From CAZUGH01 sp964619785 (lineage in GTDB: Bacteria; Bacillota; Clostridia; Lachnospirales; Lachnospiraceae): DNA of 24,153 nucleotides. The stretch spans positions 1-24,153 of the forward strand of contig CAZUGH010000024.1 in the NCBI GenBank assembly GCA_964619785.1. Reading direction: 5' to 3'. Of the stretch, positions 15,499 through 24,137 are shown one piece after another (the first letter of the stretch is position 1; each line of letters starts with the position of its first letter). Both the position numbers and the translations under genes were made by a program. A model generated the notes under the pieces. The model was not told the origin of the DNA. It did not search any database and saw only the letters and a program-made list of their open reading frames with translations.

Positions 15499-15540
15499 AA
15501 GCCCTCCTACATAGACAATCTATGCAAGAGGGCTTTATTT
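15499..15540 (-). terminator. Hairpin after DUF4340 gene that also holds the SpoIID-like ribosome site
   Basis: AAGCCCTC (15499-15506) pairs with GAGGGCTT (15528-15535), and ATAGA with TCTAT inside. In the minus-strand RNA it begins 11 bases past the DUF4340 stop, and the 3' arm is followed by GTTTT. The same 3' arm contains GGAGGG, the likely Shine-Dalgarno of the SpoIID-like gene starting at 15493. Confidence 0.6.
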
Positions 15541-15546
15541 CATTCT

Positions 15547-17052
15547 TTATTTTACTAAATCTAGCATACCAGCAAATGCCTTGGCTACATCATCGACTGC
15601 TCGTTTATCTGTCAAGAACAACATCTCGCCATTTTTCTTAACTCGATAGAAATTCTCGCCATCATAAGGAAGATAACTTATTGTAACATCTTTCTTGTCT
15701 TCATGATAAACGATTTTCAATACTTCTTTGTCACTCTTTGGTTTCACAGTTGAACTAATCTTACCTGATGTTTCTAACAGATAACCCTTCGAATAAGGAG
15801 TTAAAAACGTCTCTTCAGCCTTGTCACCTGATAAATCAACCTTTTTATTGTTAATATACCATTCATTCTGCTCAACACCATCTTTTGTCTCACCAGTTGC
15901 CTTACGAGTCACCTTAATGGTCTCTCCACCAGTGTAAACATCAAAGCCTTTAATCTTCGTCGCTAGTGTTGCATAGATTGCATGATCCACATAGGTATAC
16001 ACATCTGGCTCCATATAATTCTTCACTGCATCGGTTGCAATTACAAAGACACCGTCTGAACCACTTATCTGAACATAATAGCCATCCTTTGTCTTCTTAC
16101 CAATCTTGACACTAAAGTTGTGATACTCTCGGTCCTTCTCCGCAATCTCACTGCTTCCGGTTGCGGCAGGGGTCGCTGTCGCCTCTGCGCCACTACTCTT
16201 GACCGTATAATATTTCATCGTTATGGTGCAAGCCGGTTTATCAAGTCCATATTTTCCCAAGTCCTTTATTCCATAGCCTTCACAACTAGCAAAATTATAA
16301 GTAGTATACGTATCTAATAACGTATTGAAAGTTTGTACATTCACTGAAACAGGAACAATATATGGCTTATTGACATTCCATTTTGACAAGCTGTCGACAC
16401 GATCCTTCTCATCAACCACCTCTGCTTCAAAATCTTCTCCACTTCGATTGTCAACATTAATATATGTGATGTAATCAGCTGTAATCTCTGGTGCTGTGGC
16501 AATCTGCATCAACGAATTCTTGGTATGATCAAATGCTGTATAGATGCTAGCATTCAAGGCATATAGTTTGGTGTTATCACTAGTCTGTCCATAATACCCA
16601 CCTACTACTGGCACCTCAATACCAAACGTATACGTATAAGATTTACCATCAGATGTCGTCGCTGTAACTTCTAGAGATGGTTTATCCAAACCATAATCAG
16701 CCAAACTACCATCTGACAATGACAGTTCTTTCACGGCTGTTACAGGTGCTAAACTAGTCAGCATAGTATCAACTAACTCTGTATTGACAGGAGATTTCTT
16801 ATCCCCCTTAAAATTCCATGTATCATCGTTTTTCTGAAGAACAACCGTTTCATCGGATGTCTTCATTGATAACTCTGTTACGGTATTCTTATCCACTGTC
16901 TCTACCGTAATGGATGGTGCCTCTGTCGCTTCTGTCTCGTCTGTAGACGCTGCTTCTTTGCCCTTTGGTACGAACATATATAAAACACCAACTACAACCA
17001 TCAGAAGAATCAGGCCAACAACCGTAAAAAGTCTCTTCTTCTTAACGGACAT
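15547..17052 (-). CDS. DUF4340 domain-containing protein
   Basis: This 501-residue protein has one N-terminal membrane helix (about residues 8-28) preceded by a basic MSVKKKR. A long extracytoplasmic part follows, matching DUF4340, with repeated segments of the form LADYGLDKPSLEVTATTSDGKSYT and DLGKYGLDKPACTITMKYYT, suggesting two related beta-rich repeats. DUF4340 proteins are found next to GldA/GldF/GldG-like ABC exporters in many bacteria, and their role is unknown. The ATG overlaps the gldG-like stop by one base (TAATG) with AAGGAGGAG upstream, so the two are translationally coupled. A Thr/Ala-rich stretch near residue 295 probably forms a linker. Confidence 0.85.
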   Translation of the reverse strand: MSVKKKRLFTVVGLILLMVVVGVLYMFVPKGKEAASTDETEATEAPSITVETVDKNTVTELSMKTSDETVVLQKNDDTWNFKGDKKSPVNTELVDTMLTSLAPVTAVKELSLSDGSLADYGLDKPSLEVTATTSDGKSYTYTFGIEVPVVGGYYGQTSDNTKLYALNASIYTAFDHTKNSLMQIATAPEITADYITYINVDNRSGEDFEAEVVDEKDRVDSLSKWNVNKPYIVPVSVNVQTFNTLLDTYTTYNFASCEGYGIKDLGKYGLDKPACTITMKYYTVKSSGAEATATPAATGSSEIAEKDREYHNFSVKIGKKTKDGYYVQISGSDGVFVIATDAVKNYMEPDVYTYVDHAIYATLATKIKGFDVYTGGETIKVTRKATGETKDGVEQNEWYINNKKVDLSGDKAEETFLTPYSKGYLLETSGKISSTVKPKSDKEVLKIVYHEDKKDVTISYLPYDGENFYRVKKNGEMLFLTDKRAVDDVAKAFAGMLDLVK

Positions 17053-18500
17053 TAACTTCTCCTCCTTCGGTACCAGATTACAAATCCACCAATCAAAAAT
17101 CCAATTGGAATTACTCCAACAAGTACAACCGACCAGAAGATACGATCTCCAGAGCCGACTTCAACATAGGTTTCTGCAATACTTCTTGTTGGAATGGATA
17201 AGGATTCTGTCTTCGAATCTGACATCCAATTCAGTGCATTTAATAATACAGAACGGTTACCATATTGCTCCGATGAAACAAATGATTCATTCGCAACTTC
17301 ATAGCTTCCGAATACAACTAACTTGGTAGTCTTGTCACGATATGTATCCGTGACTGCCTGAGCCAATGTAAATGGTCCAGCAATATCACCATTCGCAATT
17401 GTTGTCGATGTCTCTTTGCTATTTACACGGGAGAAAGATGCATCTGAACTTGTAAATAATGGCTCTACGGTCAATGTACTGCGAACCTCAGCCACTTTAT
17501 CAAGTCCCTTCGTGATTGGGAATAGAACTGGTTTCGTATCGGATACATCAGCCGTGATATCATGAGTCTCAACCGATGGCTTAACAACTGTCAGAGACTG
17601 TACACAATTTTCCTGGCTTTCAACAACATATCCAGCCTTTACATCCACACCATAATCCTTTAATAGCTTATAGTAATTATCTAGGTTAGAATCTTTTGCT
17701 TCACTATTCAAGAAAAAGAAAGCTTTTCCACCATTTTCAAGATATGACTTCAATAAACTATATTCAGCATCTGACAAATCATACTGAGGACCATTCATTA
17801 AGATATAGTCACAGTCAGATGGAATCTCTTGCCAACTATCCGTACGAACTTCTTCAACGGTCATGTTACTCTTTGACAATAATTCCTTGAAACTATCTGC
17901 TACTGCCTGCTCATTATGACCAGAAGTAATATATAATTTGTAACTCTCTGTCGATGTTACTGTCTGAATCGCTGCCGTAATCTGCCCCTCTGCATCTAGC
18001 GTCTCATATGTAGTCTGATATGTCTGATAGTTCATTGAACTTGGAACCATATCTTCCATTTTGACATGCTGCGATTTACCATTGGTTTCGTCGACTACGA
18101 TAAGGTCATTGTCTGCAATATCATCTTCTGTATACTGTTTTGCAAAAGTAGGATATACAATCGGATCCTTCGTTTCAACAGCGAGGTTACCACCTAACTT
18201 CTCATACTGTTCAACAACCTTCTGAACCATATCGGTCTCATTACCCTCTTGCACCATGTAATACAGTTTAATCTTGTCTTGTAGCTTCTTTACCATGTTC
18301 TTTGTTTCATCTGTTAATGTATATTTAGAATCACTACTAAGATCGACTGTAATGTTCATCTTAGTTACCATCAAATTCAGAACGACTACCACTACCAAAA
18401 CAACAACTGTTATGATAGATTGGTAAGCGCCAAGCTTGAAACGACGATTCGTAAAGGACTGTTTAAACTTACCTTTTTGTTTTTCATTTTTTTCCTTCAT
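17052..18500 (-). CDS. GldG family ABC-type auxiliary protein
   Basis: This 482-residue protein is anchored at both ends. A membrane helix lies at about 24-46 and another near the C-terminus (FWSVVLVGVIPIGFLIGGFVIW), followed by a short RRRRS tail. The large domain between them would be extracytoplasmic and matches the GldG/ABC_transp_aux family (SSDSKYTLTDETKNMVKKL near the start, then YITSGHNEQ and YILMNGPQYDLSDAEYSLLK with LENGGKAFFFLN). In Bacteroidetes GldA, GldF and GldG form an ABC system needed for gliding. The same trio in non-gliding Firmicutes has no assigned cargo. AAAGGAG precedes the ATG, and it begins 15 bp after the permease stop. Confidence 0.85.
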   Translation of the reverse strand: MKEKNEKQKGKFKQSFTNRRFKLGAYQSIITVVVLVVVVVLNLMVTKMNITVDLSSDSKYTLTDETKNMVKKLQDKIKLYYMVQEGNETDMVQKVVEQYEKLGGNLAVETKDPIVYPTFAKQYTEDDIADNDLIVVDETNGKSQHVKMEDMVPSSMNYQTYQTTYETLDAEGQITAAIQTVTSTESYKLYITSGHNEQAVADSFKELLSKSNMTVEEVRTDSWQEIPSDCDYILMNGPQYDLSDAEYSLLKSYLENGGKAFFFLNSEAKDSNLDNYYKLLKDYGVDVKAGYVVESQENCVQSLTVVKPSVETHDITADVSDTKPVLFPITKGLDKVAEVRSTLTVEPLFTSSDASFSRVNSKETSTTIANGDIAGPFTLAQAVTDTYRDKTTKLVVFGSYEVANESFVSSEQYGNRSVLLNALNWMSDSKTESLSIPTRSIAETYVEVGSGDRIFWSVVLVGVIPIGFLIGGFVIWYRRRRS

Positions 18501-18515
18501 GATTGCTTCTCCTTT

Positions 18516-19379
18516 CTAGCTCCATCTCTTCTTTTTAATCTTCTGTATTGTGATAAATACGAAGATAAAACTAATACTGATATAATAAATCAATGCACTG
18601 ATATCAAAAATACCGAGGCTGAAATTACTATATCGCTCGGTCACCGAAACTGTACCGAGAATATTAACAATCAGTCCATCAAAAAGAGATTCTTTGACGA
18701 AAAATAATGCAATCAATGCACCTTCACACAAAATGGTCAAGAATAACGTAACCCATCCATTGTGATGCATCTGGTGAATCAACACACAGATAAGAATAAC
18801 AAGTGCTGCACACATATAGAACACACTCAAGTGATCAGATGGAAGCATACTAGCAAGGCTTGTCATCAAATACGTAAAAATCATAACAGCAAATGATATA
18901 ACTGCTGCTATCACCTGACTCTCTGTCAGCGATGAGATAAACAATCCAATTGCGATATATGCACAACCCATTAGGAAAAATCCCAAAATGCTTCCGTACG
19001 CAATCGCAAAATCCACTGTTCCAAAACTAGATAACAGCAATGGATACAAGCATACAATTAGCATGGAAATGCCGAATAAACTAACAAGTGCAAAATACTT
19101 ACCAGCAATAATCTTAACAATTGAGATTGGTGCTGTGTACAATAACTGATCTGTCTTCTGTCGATTCTCTTCCGCGATAATCTTCATGGTAAGAATCGGT
19201 ACAGATAAAATAAACAGGAACTGAATTCCACTCATAACATAGGAAAAATTAGCCATCTGATTCATCAGACAGTAAATCATAAAATACAAGCCTACTATGA
19301 TTAGGAAAAATGCAATAAATACAAAACCTATCATGGAGGTAAAGTACTGTTTCAACTCTTTCTTATAAACAGCTAACAT
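18516..19379 (-). CDS. ABC-2 type permease, GldF-like
   Basis: This membrane permease of 287 residues has about six helices in the ABC-2 layout. The early MLAVYKKELKQYFTSMIGFVF segment and the cytoplasmic loop ILTMKIIAEENRQKTDQLLYTAP are characteristic of GldF/NosY-like permeases. It should pair with the ATPase encoded just upstream. Its ATG immediately follows the ATPase stop (TAG-ATG) once the gap at 19403-19502 is collapsed, with GGAGGAA as ribosome site. The substrate is unknown. The last residues are basic (KIKKKRWS). Confidence 0.88.
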   Translation of the reverse strand: MLAVYKKELKQYFTSMIGFVFIAFFLIIVGLYFMIYCLMNQMANFSYVMSGIQFLFILSVPILTMKIIAEENRQKTDQLLYTAPISIVKIIAGKYFALVSLFGISMLIVCLYPLLLSSFGTVDFAIAYGSILGFFLMGCAYIAIGLFISSLTESQVIAAVISFAVMIFTYLMTSLASMLPSDHLSVFYMCAALVILICVLIHQMHHNGWVTLFLTILCEGALIALFFVKESLFDGLIVNILGTVSVTERYSNFSLGIFDISALIYYISISFIFVFITIQKIKKKRWS

Positions 19380-20497
19380 CTATGCTTCCTCCTTTACTTC
19401 TTNNNNNNNNNNNNNNNNNNNNNNNNNNNNNNNNNNNNNNNNNNNNNNNNNNNNNNNNNNNNNNNNNNNNNNNNNNNNNNNNNNNNNNNNNNNNNNNNNN
19501 NNTTTACTTCTTTTTTCTTCTTATTACGTAATGACTTCTTTTTCTTGCCACCATATTGCTTGGTACCTTCTCCTGTCAAGCTCAGGAACACCTCTTCAAG
19601 CGTTGGTACTTTCGTATTCATCTCAAGAATTACACAATTTGCCTGTGCGAATGCATAGAACAAGTCCTCACGAAGGTCATTCTCTACTAAACTAGAAATC
19701 AATACATTGTAGATATCTTCTTCCTTCGTATCTTCCACCTTGGATTTTCTCACATTAGCCTGTTTCGCAATAATGCTCTTAATTAACTCCTTATTACCTT
19801 TGACAACAAGCGATAACTCATTGGTCTGTGAAATATGGTGTGGAATCTGATCTGGTGTATCTGACACAACAAGCTTACCCTGATTAATAATCATAATCTG
19901 GTTACATACTGCACTTACTTCCTGCATAATATGTGAACTCAATAAAATAGTATGATTCTTACTCAATTCCAAAATCAGCTTACGAATCTCAATAATCTGC
20001 ATTGGATCCAAGCCAACCGTAGGCTCATCTAGTATCAATATCTCAGGATCACCAATCATCGCACCAGCAAGTCCTACACGCTGCTTATATCCTTTTGAAA
20101 GGTGTTTAATCAGACGTTCTGAAACATCCGTTGTCTTAGTCTGTTCCATCGCGCTAAATATAGCCTTGGCTTTATCTGTCTTTTTAACTTTCTTTAAATC
20201 CGCTACAAACTCCAAATACTCACGTACTCGCATATCTGGGTAAAGTGGTGGTTGCTCTGGCAGATAGCCAATGCTCTCTTTCACCTTTTCTGGTTCATCA
20301 TAAATATCATGACCATTTACTGTTACACTTCCTTCTGTAGCTGATATGTACCCCGTAATGATGTTCATGGTTGTGGATTTACCGGCACCATTTGGTCCAA
20401 GGAATCCAACAATTTGTCCTTTTTCTACTGTAAAATTCAAGTTATCAACAACATTTCTGTCGCCATAACGTTTTACAAGATTCTTTACTTCAATCAA
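19380..20497 (-). CDS. ABC transporter ATP-binding protein, GldA/NosF-like (cut by an artefactual gap)
   Basis: This cytoplasmic ATPase drives the GldF-like permease. From a TTG start at 20497 it reads MIEVKNLVKRYG, with Walker A GPNGAGKST at about 34-42, a Q-loop near PEQPPLYPD, signature LSKGYKQR at about 133-140 and Walker B ILILDEP at about 153-159. The C-terminal domain of about 100 residues ends in a Lys-rich tail. I prefer TTG because AAGGAGG lies eight bases before it; the upstream in-frame ATG at 20515 overlaps that site and has none of its own. The gap at 19403-19502 is flanked by a shared TTTACTTCTT. Merging it gives a 335-residue protein ending KKKKEVKEEA and a TAG stop that abuts the permease ATG. 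Confidence 0.9.
19403..19502. other. Assembly gap of 100 N with a 10-bp duplicated flank
   Basis: TTTACTTCTT stands on both sides (19393-19402 and 19503-19512). Merging the copies keeps the ABC ATPase in frame to a natural stop, so no sequence appears to be missing. Confidence 0.85.
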
Positions 20498-20617
20498 AAC
20501 AAATTCCTCCTTCATTTTGTTCCCAACCAACGTTAACACTTTAGTTAGTCACTCAGTTATCTACTATACACTGATAATGTTAAAATTGTGTGAACATCGA
20601 ACACATTTGAGAATCCA

Positions 20618-20646
20618 TTGACACCTATCAAAAAAAAGCGTAAAAT
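20618..20646 (+). promoter_or_regulatory. SigA-type promoter of the DAHP synthase gene
   Basis: Perfect TTGACA (20618-20623), a 17-bp spacer and TAAAAT (20641-20646). The start codon is 48 bp downstream. No attenuator or T-box is visible in this short leader. Confidence 0.8.
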
Positions 20647-20693
20647 GAGGAAATGTATGAATAAATGAAAAGACAGGATAAGGAGTACACAAG

Positions 20694-21722
20694 ATGAGTA
20701 TACATTACTTAAAACAAGTCATTTCCCCAGAGGAATTGAAAGAAGAATACGCTCTGCCAAAAGAGCACCAGGAATTAAAGAAAATCAGAGATAAGGAAAT
20801 TAGTGATGTCATTACAGGAGCATCCGATAAGTTTCTATTAATTATCGGACCATGTTCTGCAGACCACGAAGATTCCGTATGTGAATACATCAACCGTCTT
20901 GCTAAGATGCAAGAGAAAGTTCAAGATAAGGTTATTATCATTCCTAGAATTTATACCAATAAGCCACGTACTACTGGTGAAGGGTATAAGGGGATTGTTC
21001 ATCAGCCAGACCCAGAGAAGAAGCCAGATTTACAAGAAGGTCTCATCGCTATGCGTAAGATGCACCTGCGTTCCATCGCAGAGACACATTTATTTGCTGC
21101 TGACGAGATGCTCTACCCAGAGAACTGGCCATATATCAACGATATTCTCTCCTACGTTGCTGTCGGAGCACGTTCTGTAGAAGATCAACAGCATCGACTC
21201 ACTGTTAGTGGAATGGATTTACCTGCTGGTATGAAGAATCCAACAAGTGGAGATTTCTCCGTTATGTTGAACTCTTGTATCGCCGCTCAGGGAAGTCACA
21301 CATTCTTATATCGTGGTCACGAAGTGAAGACAGATGGTAATCCACTTGCACACACGATTCTGCGCGGTGCTGTGAACAAGCATGGTCAATCAATTCCTAA
21401 CTACCATTATGAAGACCTTGTTAGACTGCACGAAAAATATTCTCTTCTAGATTTAGCTAACCCAGCTTGTATCGTTGATGCAAACCATGCCAATTCGAAC
21501 AAGTTATATTATGAACAACCACGTATTGTTCAGGAGATTTTGCATAACCGTCGCCTATCACCTGCTATTTGTGAGTTGGTCAAAGGATTAATGGTAGAGA
21601 GTTATCTTCTTCCTGGTAATCAGAAAGTCAACGAACATGCTTATGGCAAATCCATCACGGATGCTTGTCTGGGATGGAGTGAGACCGAACGTCTCATCGA
21701 TATGGTTGCTGAAGCATTATAA
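20694..21722 (+). CDS. aroF: 3-deoxy-7-phosphoheptulonate (DAHP) synthase, AroFGH type
   Basis: This 342-residue enzyme condenses phosphoenolpyruvate and erythrose 4-phosphate, the first step of the shikimate pathway. Family blocks are clear: LLIIGPCSADH, then RIYTNKPRTTGEGYKG with PEP-binding residues, GARSVEDQQHR, GMKNPTSGDFSVMLN and VDANHANSNK. Length and motifs fit the type I-alpha (E. coli AroF/G/H-like) group. Which aromatic amino acid inhibits it cannot be read from the sequence. AAGGAG is eight bases before the ATG. No other aro gene is adjacent. The stop shares six bases with the end of the convergent SpoIIM-like gene. Confidence 0.94.
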   Translation: MSIHYLKQVISPEELKEEYALPKEHQELKKIRDKEISDVITGASDKFLLIIGPCSADHEDSVCEYINRLAKMQEKVQDKVIIIPRIYTNKPRTTGEGYKGIVHQPDPEKKPDLQEGLIAMRKMHLRSIAETHLFAADEMLYPENWPYINDILSYVAVGARSVEDQQHRLTVSGMDLPAGMKNPTSGDFSVMLNSCIAAQGSHTFLYRGHEVKTDGNPLAHTILRGAVNKHGQSIPNYHYEDLVRLHEKYSLLDLANPACIVDANHANSNKLYYEQPRIVQEILHNRRLSPAICELVKGLMVESYLLPGNQKVNEHAYGKSITDACLGWSETERLIDMVAEAL

Positions 21723-22264
21723 AGATAATGCTTTCATCCATGGAATATTGAAGTGAATTTCTAAGAAACAGGCTAGCATTAATGCCACATACAGACTTAC
21801 TAGTATGAGCCACAGTCGTNNNNNNNNNNNNNNNNNNNNNNNNNNNNNNNNNNNNNNNNNNNNNNNNNNNNNNNNNNNNNNNNNNNNNNNNNNNNNNNNN
21901 NNNNNNNNNNNNNNNNNNNCAGTCGTATTCCATACCAGCCATATTCCATAATAAAAAAACTAAATATAAATGCATTAGTAAATCCCTTATAGAGTATAAT
22001 CCATACGATATAAGGGATTTTTAATGGTGTGCTAGACAACACCCACAATAGCCCATAGGTTTTTGTCTGTTCCCATGCAATAAACAAAAATGCTTTCCAT
22101 GATGGCGACTGTGCTGTCACCGCTAATTGATTTATCTCGCGTAATTCTTGATAAAAAGAATTTCGAAAAATCCAGTAAAATAGTGTACCAAAAAAGAAGC
22201 CCAGCAAAAACAAAAGAATCATCCTTTTTATCCTGCTGTGGCTTCTATTTATAAATTGAAACAT
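21717..22264 (-). CDS. SpoIIM-like (DUF95) membrane protein, cut by an artefactual gap
   Basis: After collapsing the gap at 21820-21919 (shared CAGTCGT) the frame continues as YGWYGIRLWLILVSLYV and ends at 21717, giving 146 residues with about four membrane helices. The layout GFFFGTLFYW, a loop, GLLWVLSSTPLKIPYIVWIILYKGFTNAF and EYGWYGI resembles SpoIIM, part of the spore engulfment complex with SpoIID and SpoIIP. It is shorter than B. subtilis SpoIIM (about 214), missing the last helix or helices. The start is an ATG at 22264 or a TTG at 22267, which has better spacing to AAAGGA. It lies 62 bp after the Nudix gene, an order also known from B. subtilis nudF-spoIIM. The assignment is moderate. 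Confidence 0.6.
21820..21919. other. Assembly gap of 100 N with a 7-bp duplicated flank
   Basis: CAGTCGT is present at 21813-21819 and again at 21920-21926. Merging restores one open frame across the SpoIIM-like gene. Seven bases is weak alone but agrees with the pattern at the other two gaps. Confidence 0.7.
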
Positions 22265-22326
22265 CAATATACTTTGTCCTTTATAAGCTGTTATCCTAAC
22301 ATATGCATCTCACTTAGGAAACATAC

Positions 22327-22869
22327 CTATCTTTTATCCACAAGATTTTTATATGCGAAAATGGCGGCAACAGATTTACCATCCTTTAATTCACCGTTCT
22401 CAATCATATGGATTAGTTCATCAAGAGTATACTCCTCTAACTCCACAAATTCATTCTCATCAAGATGCTGCTTTGATGGAATCAAATGCTCAGTATAGAA
22501 AATACCAATCATCTCACTTGTGTATGCTGGTGCTGAGTAGAAATCCAAAAGGTGATACACTTCGTCTGAACGAAATCCGGTCTCCTCTTCTAACTCTCTC
22601 ATCGCGCAGACCTTCATATCCTCTGTAACAGAATCACGCGCACCTGCGGGAATCTCTAACATAATCTCATCATTTCCACCGCGATACTGACGTACCATAA
22701 TAATCTTGCCCTCATCTGTGACTGGAACAATCGCCGCTGCTCCACGGTGTGCCAAACAATCCCACTTTGCAATATTACCATTTGGAATCTTCATCTCTTT
22801 CGAGTAAAAATCCAGCACAGCGCCATGGTAAACCAATTCACTACTTAATACTTTAAATTTTTCTATCAT
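22327..22869 (-). CDS. Nudix hydrolase, ADP-ribose pyrophosphatase-like
   Basis: This 180-residue cytoplasmic enzyme probably hydrolyses ADP-ribose or a similar nucleoside diphosphate derivative. The segment MLEIPAGARD leads into the Nudix helix ending MRELEEETGF, with all the metal-binding glutamates (REXXEE) present. Between the conserved Gly and the first Glu there are six residues rather than the canonical five. The IPAG motif upstream is typical of the ADP-ribose subgroup. The ATG overlaps the aminotransferase stop by four bases (ATGA), so the two are translationally coupled. The SpoIIM-like gene follows. Confidence 0.88.
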   Translation of the reverse strand: MIEKFKVLSSELVYHGAVLDFYSKEMKIPNGNIAKWDCLAHRGAAAIVPVTDEGKIIMVRQYRGGNDEIMLEIPAGARDSVTEDMKVCAMRELEEETGFRSDEVYHLLDFYSAPAYTSEMIGIFYTEHLIPSKQHLDENEFVELEEYTLDELIHMIENGELKDGKSVAAIFAYKNLVDKR

Positions 22870-24065
22870 GATAATTTACTCGCAAATTCTTCAATACGAT
22901 CCATACCCTTTTCAATCTGCTCCATTGAAATTGCATAGGATAAACGGATATGCTTGTCAAAACCAAAGTCGCCACAAGGAACAACAGCAACGCTATACTC
23001 CTCTAGTAAAATAGCTGCCAAATTCTGTGTGTTCTCAATCTTCTTGCCATTATAATTCATAGAAAGCATCTCAGCTACATCTACGAATACATAAAATGCA
23101 CCCTTAGGTTCAATCGCATGAATATGAGGAATATCACATACTCTCTTGTAGATATAATCCTTACGTCTGCCAAACTCAGTCTTCATCGCATTCACTGCAT
23201 CCTGACCACCCTCAAGTGCCTCAACAGCTGCCTTCTGTGCAATCGAATTAGGATTTGAAGTCTGATGACTCTGGATACTTCCCATCATCTTAGCTAATTC
23301 CTTCGAAGAACCTGTATATCCAATTCTCCAGCCAGTCATCGCATAGCTCTTAGACATACCGCTACAAGTAATTGTTCTCTTATAAATCTCATCATTCAAA
23401 GATGCAATACTTACATGCTCATCTGAACCATAAATCAATGACTCATACATCTCATCTGAAACAACATAGAAGTCCTTCTCAACCGCAACCTTAGCAATCG
23501 CCTCGAGTTCTTCTCTTGTATAAATCATTCCAGTAGGATTATTAGGGGAATTAAGTACCAACGCTTTGGTCTTATCTGTCACTGCCTCTGCTAATTTCTG
23601 AGCAGTCAACTTATAACTCTCTTCCTCCGTTGTATATACAATTACTGGTGTTCCACCAGCAAGCTTAACAATCTCAGGATAACTCAACCAAAATGGTGCT
23701 GGAATGATAACTTCATCCCCTTCATTAATGATTGCTGAGAAAATGTTGGTCAGCGAATGCTTACCGCCATTACTAATGACAATCTGGTCCTTGGCATAGT
23801 CTAGTTTGTTAAAATCCTTAAATTTCTTAGATATTGCTTCTTTTAATGCATCAATACCGGAAGCAGGTGTGTACTTGGTGAATCCATCATTAATTGCCTG
23901 GATTGCTACATTGCTAATATTGTCTGGTGTATCAAAGTCAGGCTCTCCTGCTCCAAATCCAACAATATCTACACCCTTTGCCTTCAATGCCTTCGCCTTG
24001 GCTGTAATCGCCAATGTGGATGAAGGTTTCACTTCTGTTGCCTTCTTAGAAAATGTCAATGCCAT
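22866..24065 (-). CDS. Pyridoxal-phosphate aminotransferase, class I (aspartate aminotransferase type)
   Basis: This 399-residue fold-type I enzyme transfers amino groups, most likely between aspartate and 2-oxoglutarate. Conserved blocks are GAGEPDFDTP near residues 38-47, NSPNNPTGMIYT at 172-183 and VSDEMYE at about 202-208. The PLP lysine is in SGMSKSYAMTGWRIGY (about Lys239). HIRLSYA near the end holds the substrate-carboxylate arginine. The set matches the AAT I-gamma/Ib type common in Firmicutes, but exact substrate cannot be fixed by eye. AGGAGG precedes the ATG at 24065; the open frame runs 11 codons further upstream without a ribosome site. It heads the transcript continuing into the Nudix gene. 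Confidence 0.92.
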   Translation of the reverse strand: MALTFSKKATEVKPSSTLAITAKAKALKAKGVDIVGFGAGEPDFDTPDNISNVAIQAINDGFTKYTPASGIDALKEAISKKFKDFNKLDYAKDQIVISNGGKHSLTNIFSAIINEGDEVIIPAPFWLSYPEIVKLAGGTPVIVYTTEEESYKLTAQKLAEAVTDKTKALVLNSPNNPTGMIYTREELEAIAKVAVEKDFYVVSDEMYESLIYGSDEHVSIASLNDEIYKRTITCSGMSKSYAMTGWRIGYTGSSKELAKMMGSIQSHQTSNPNSIAQKAAVEALEGGQDAVNAMKTEFGRRKDYIYKRVCDIPHIHAIEPKGAFYVFVDVAEMLSMNYNGKKIENTQNLAAILLEEYSVAVVPCGDFGFDKHIRLSYAISMEQIEKGMDRIEEFASKLS

Positions 24066-24108
24066 TTTTCTGCCTCCTGAAATTCTATAAATCATCATTT
24101 TTCTCTAC

Positions 24109-24137
24109 ATTGTAATATAATACGTCATACTTTTCAA
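24109..24137 (-). promoter_or_regulatory. SigA-type promoter of the aminotransferase gene
   Basis: On the minus strand TTGAAA (24137-24132), a 17-bp spacer and TACAAT (24114-24109) lie 44 bp upstream of the start codon. Confidence 0.65.
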
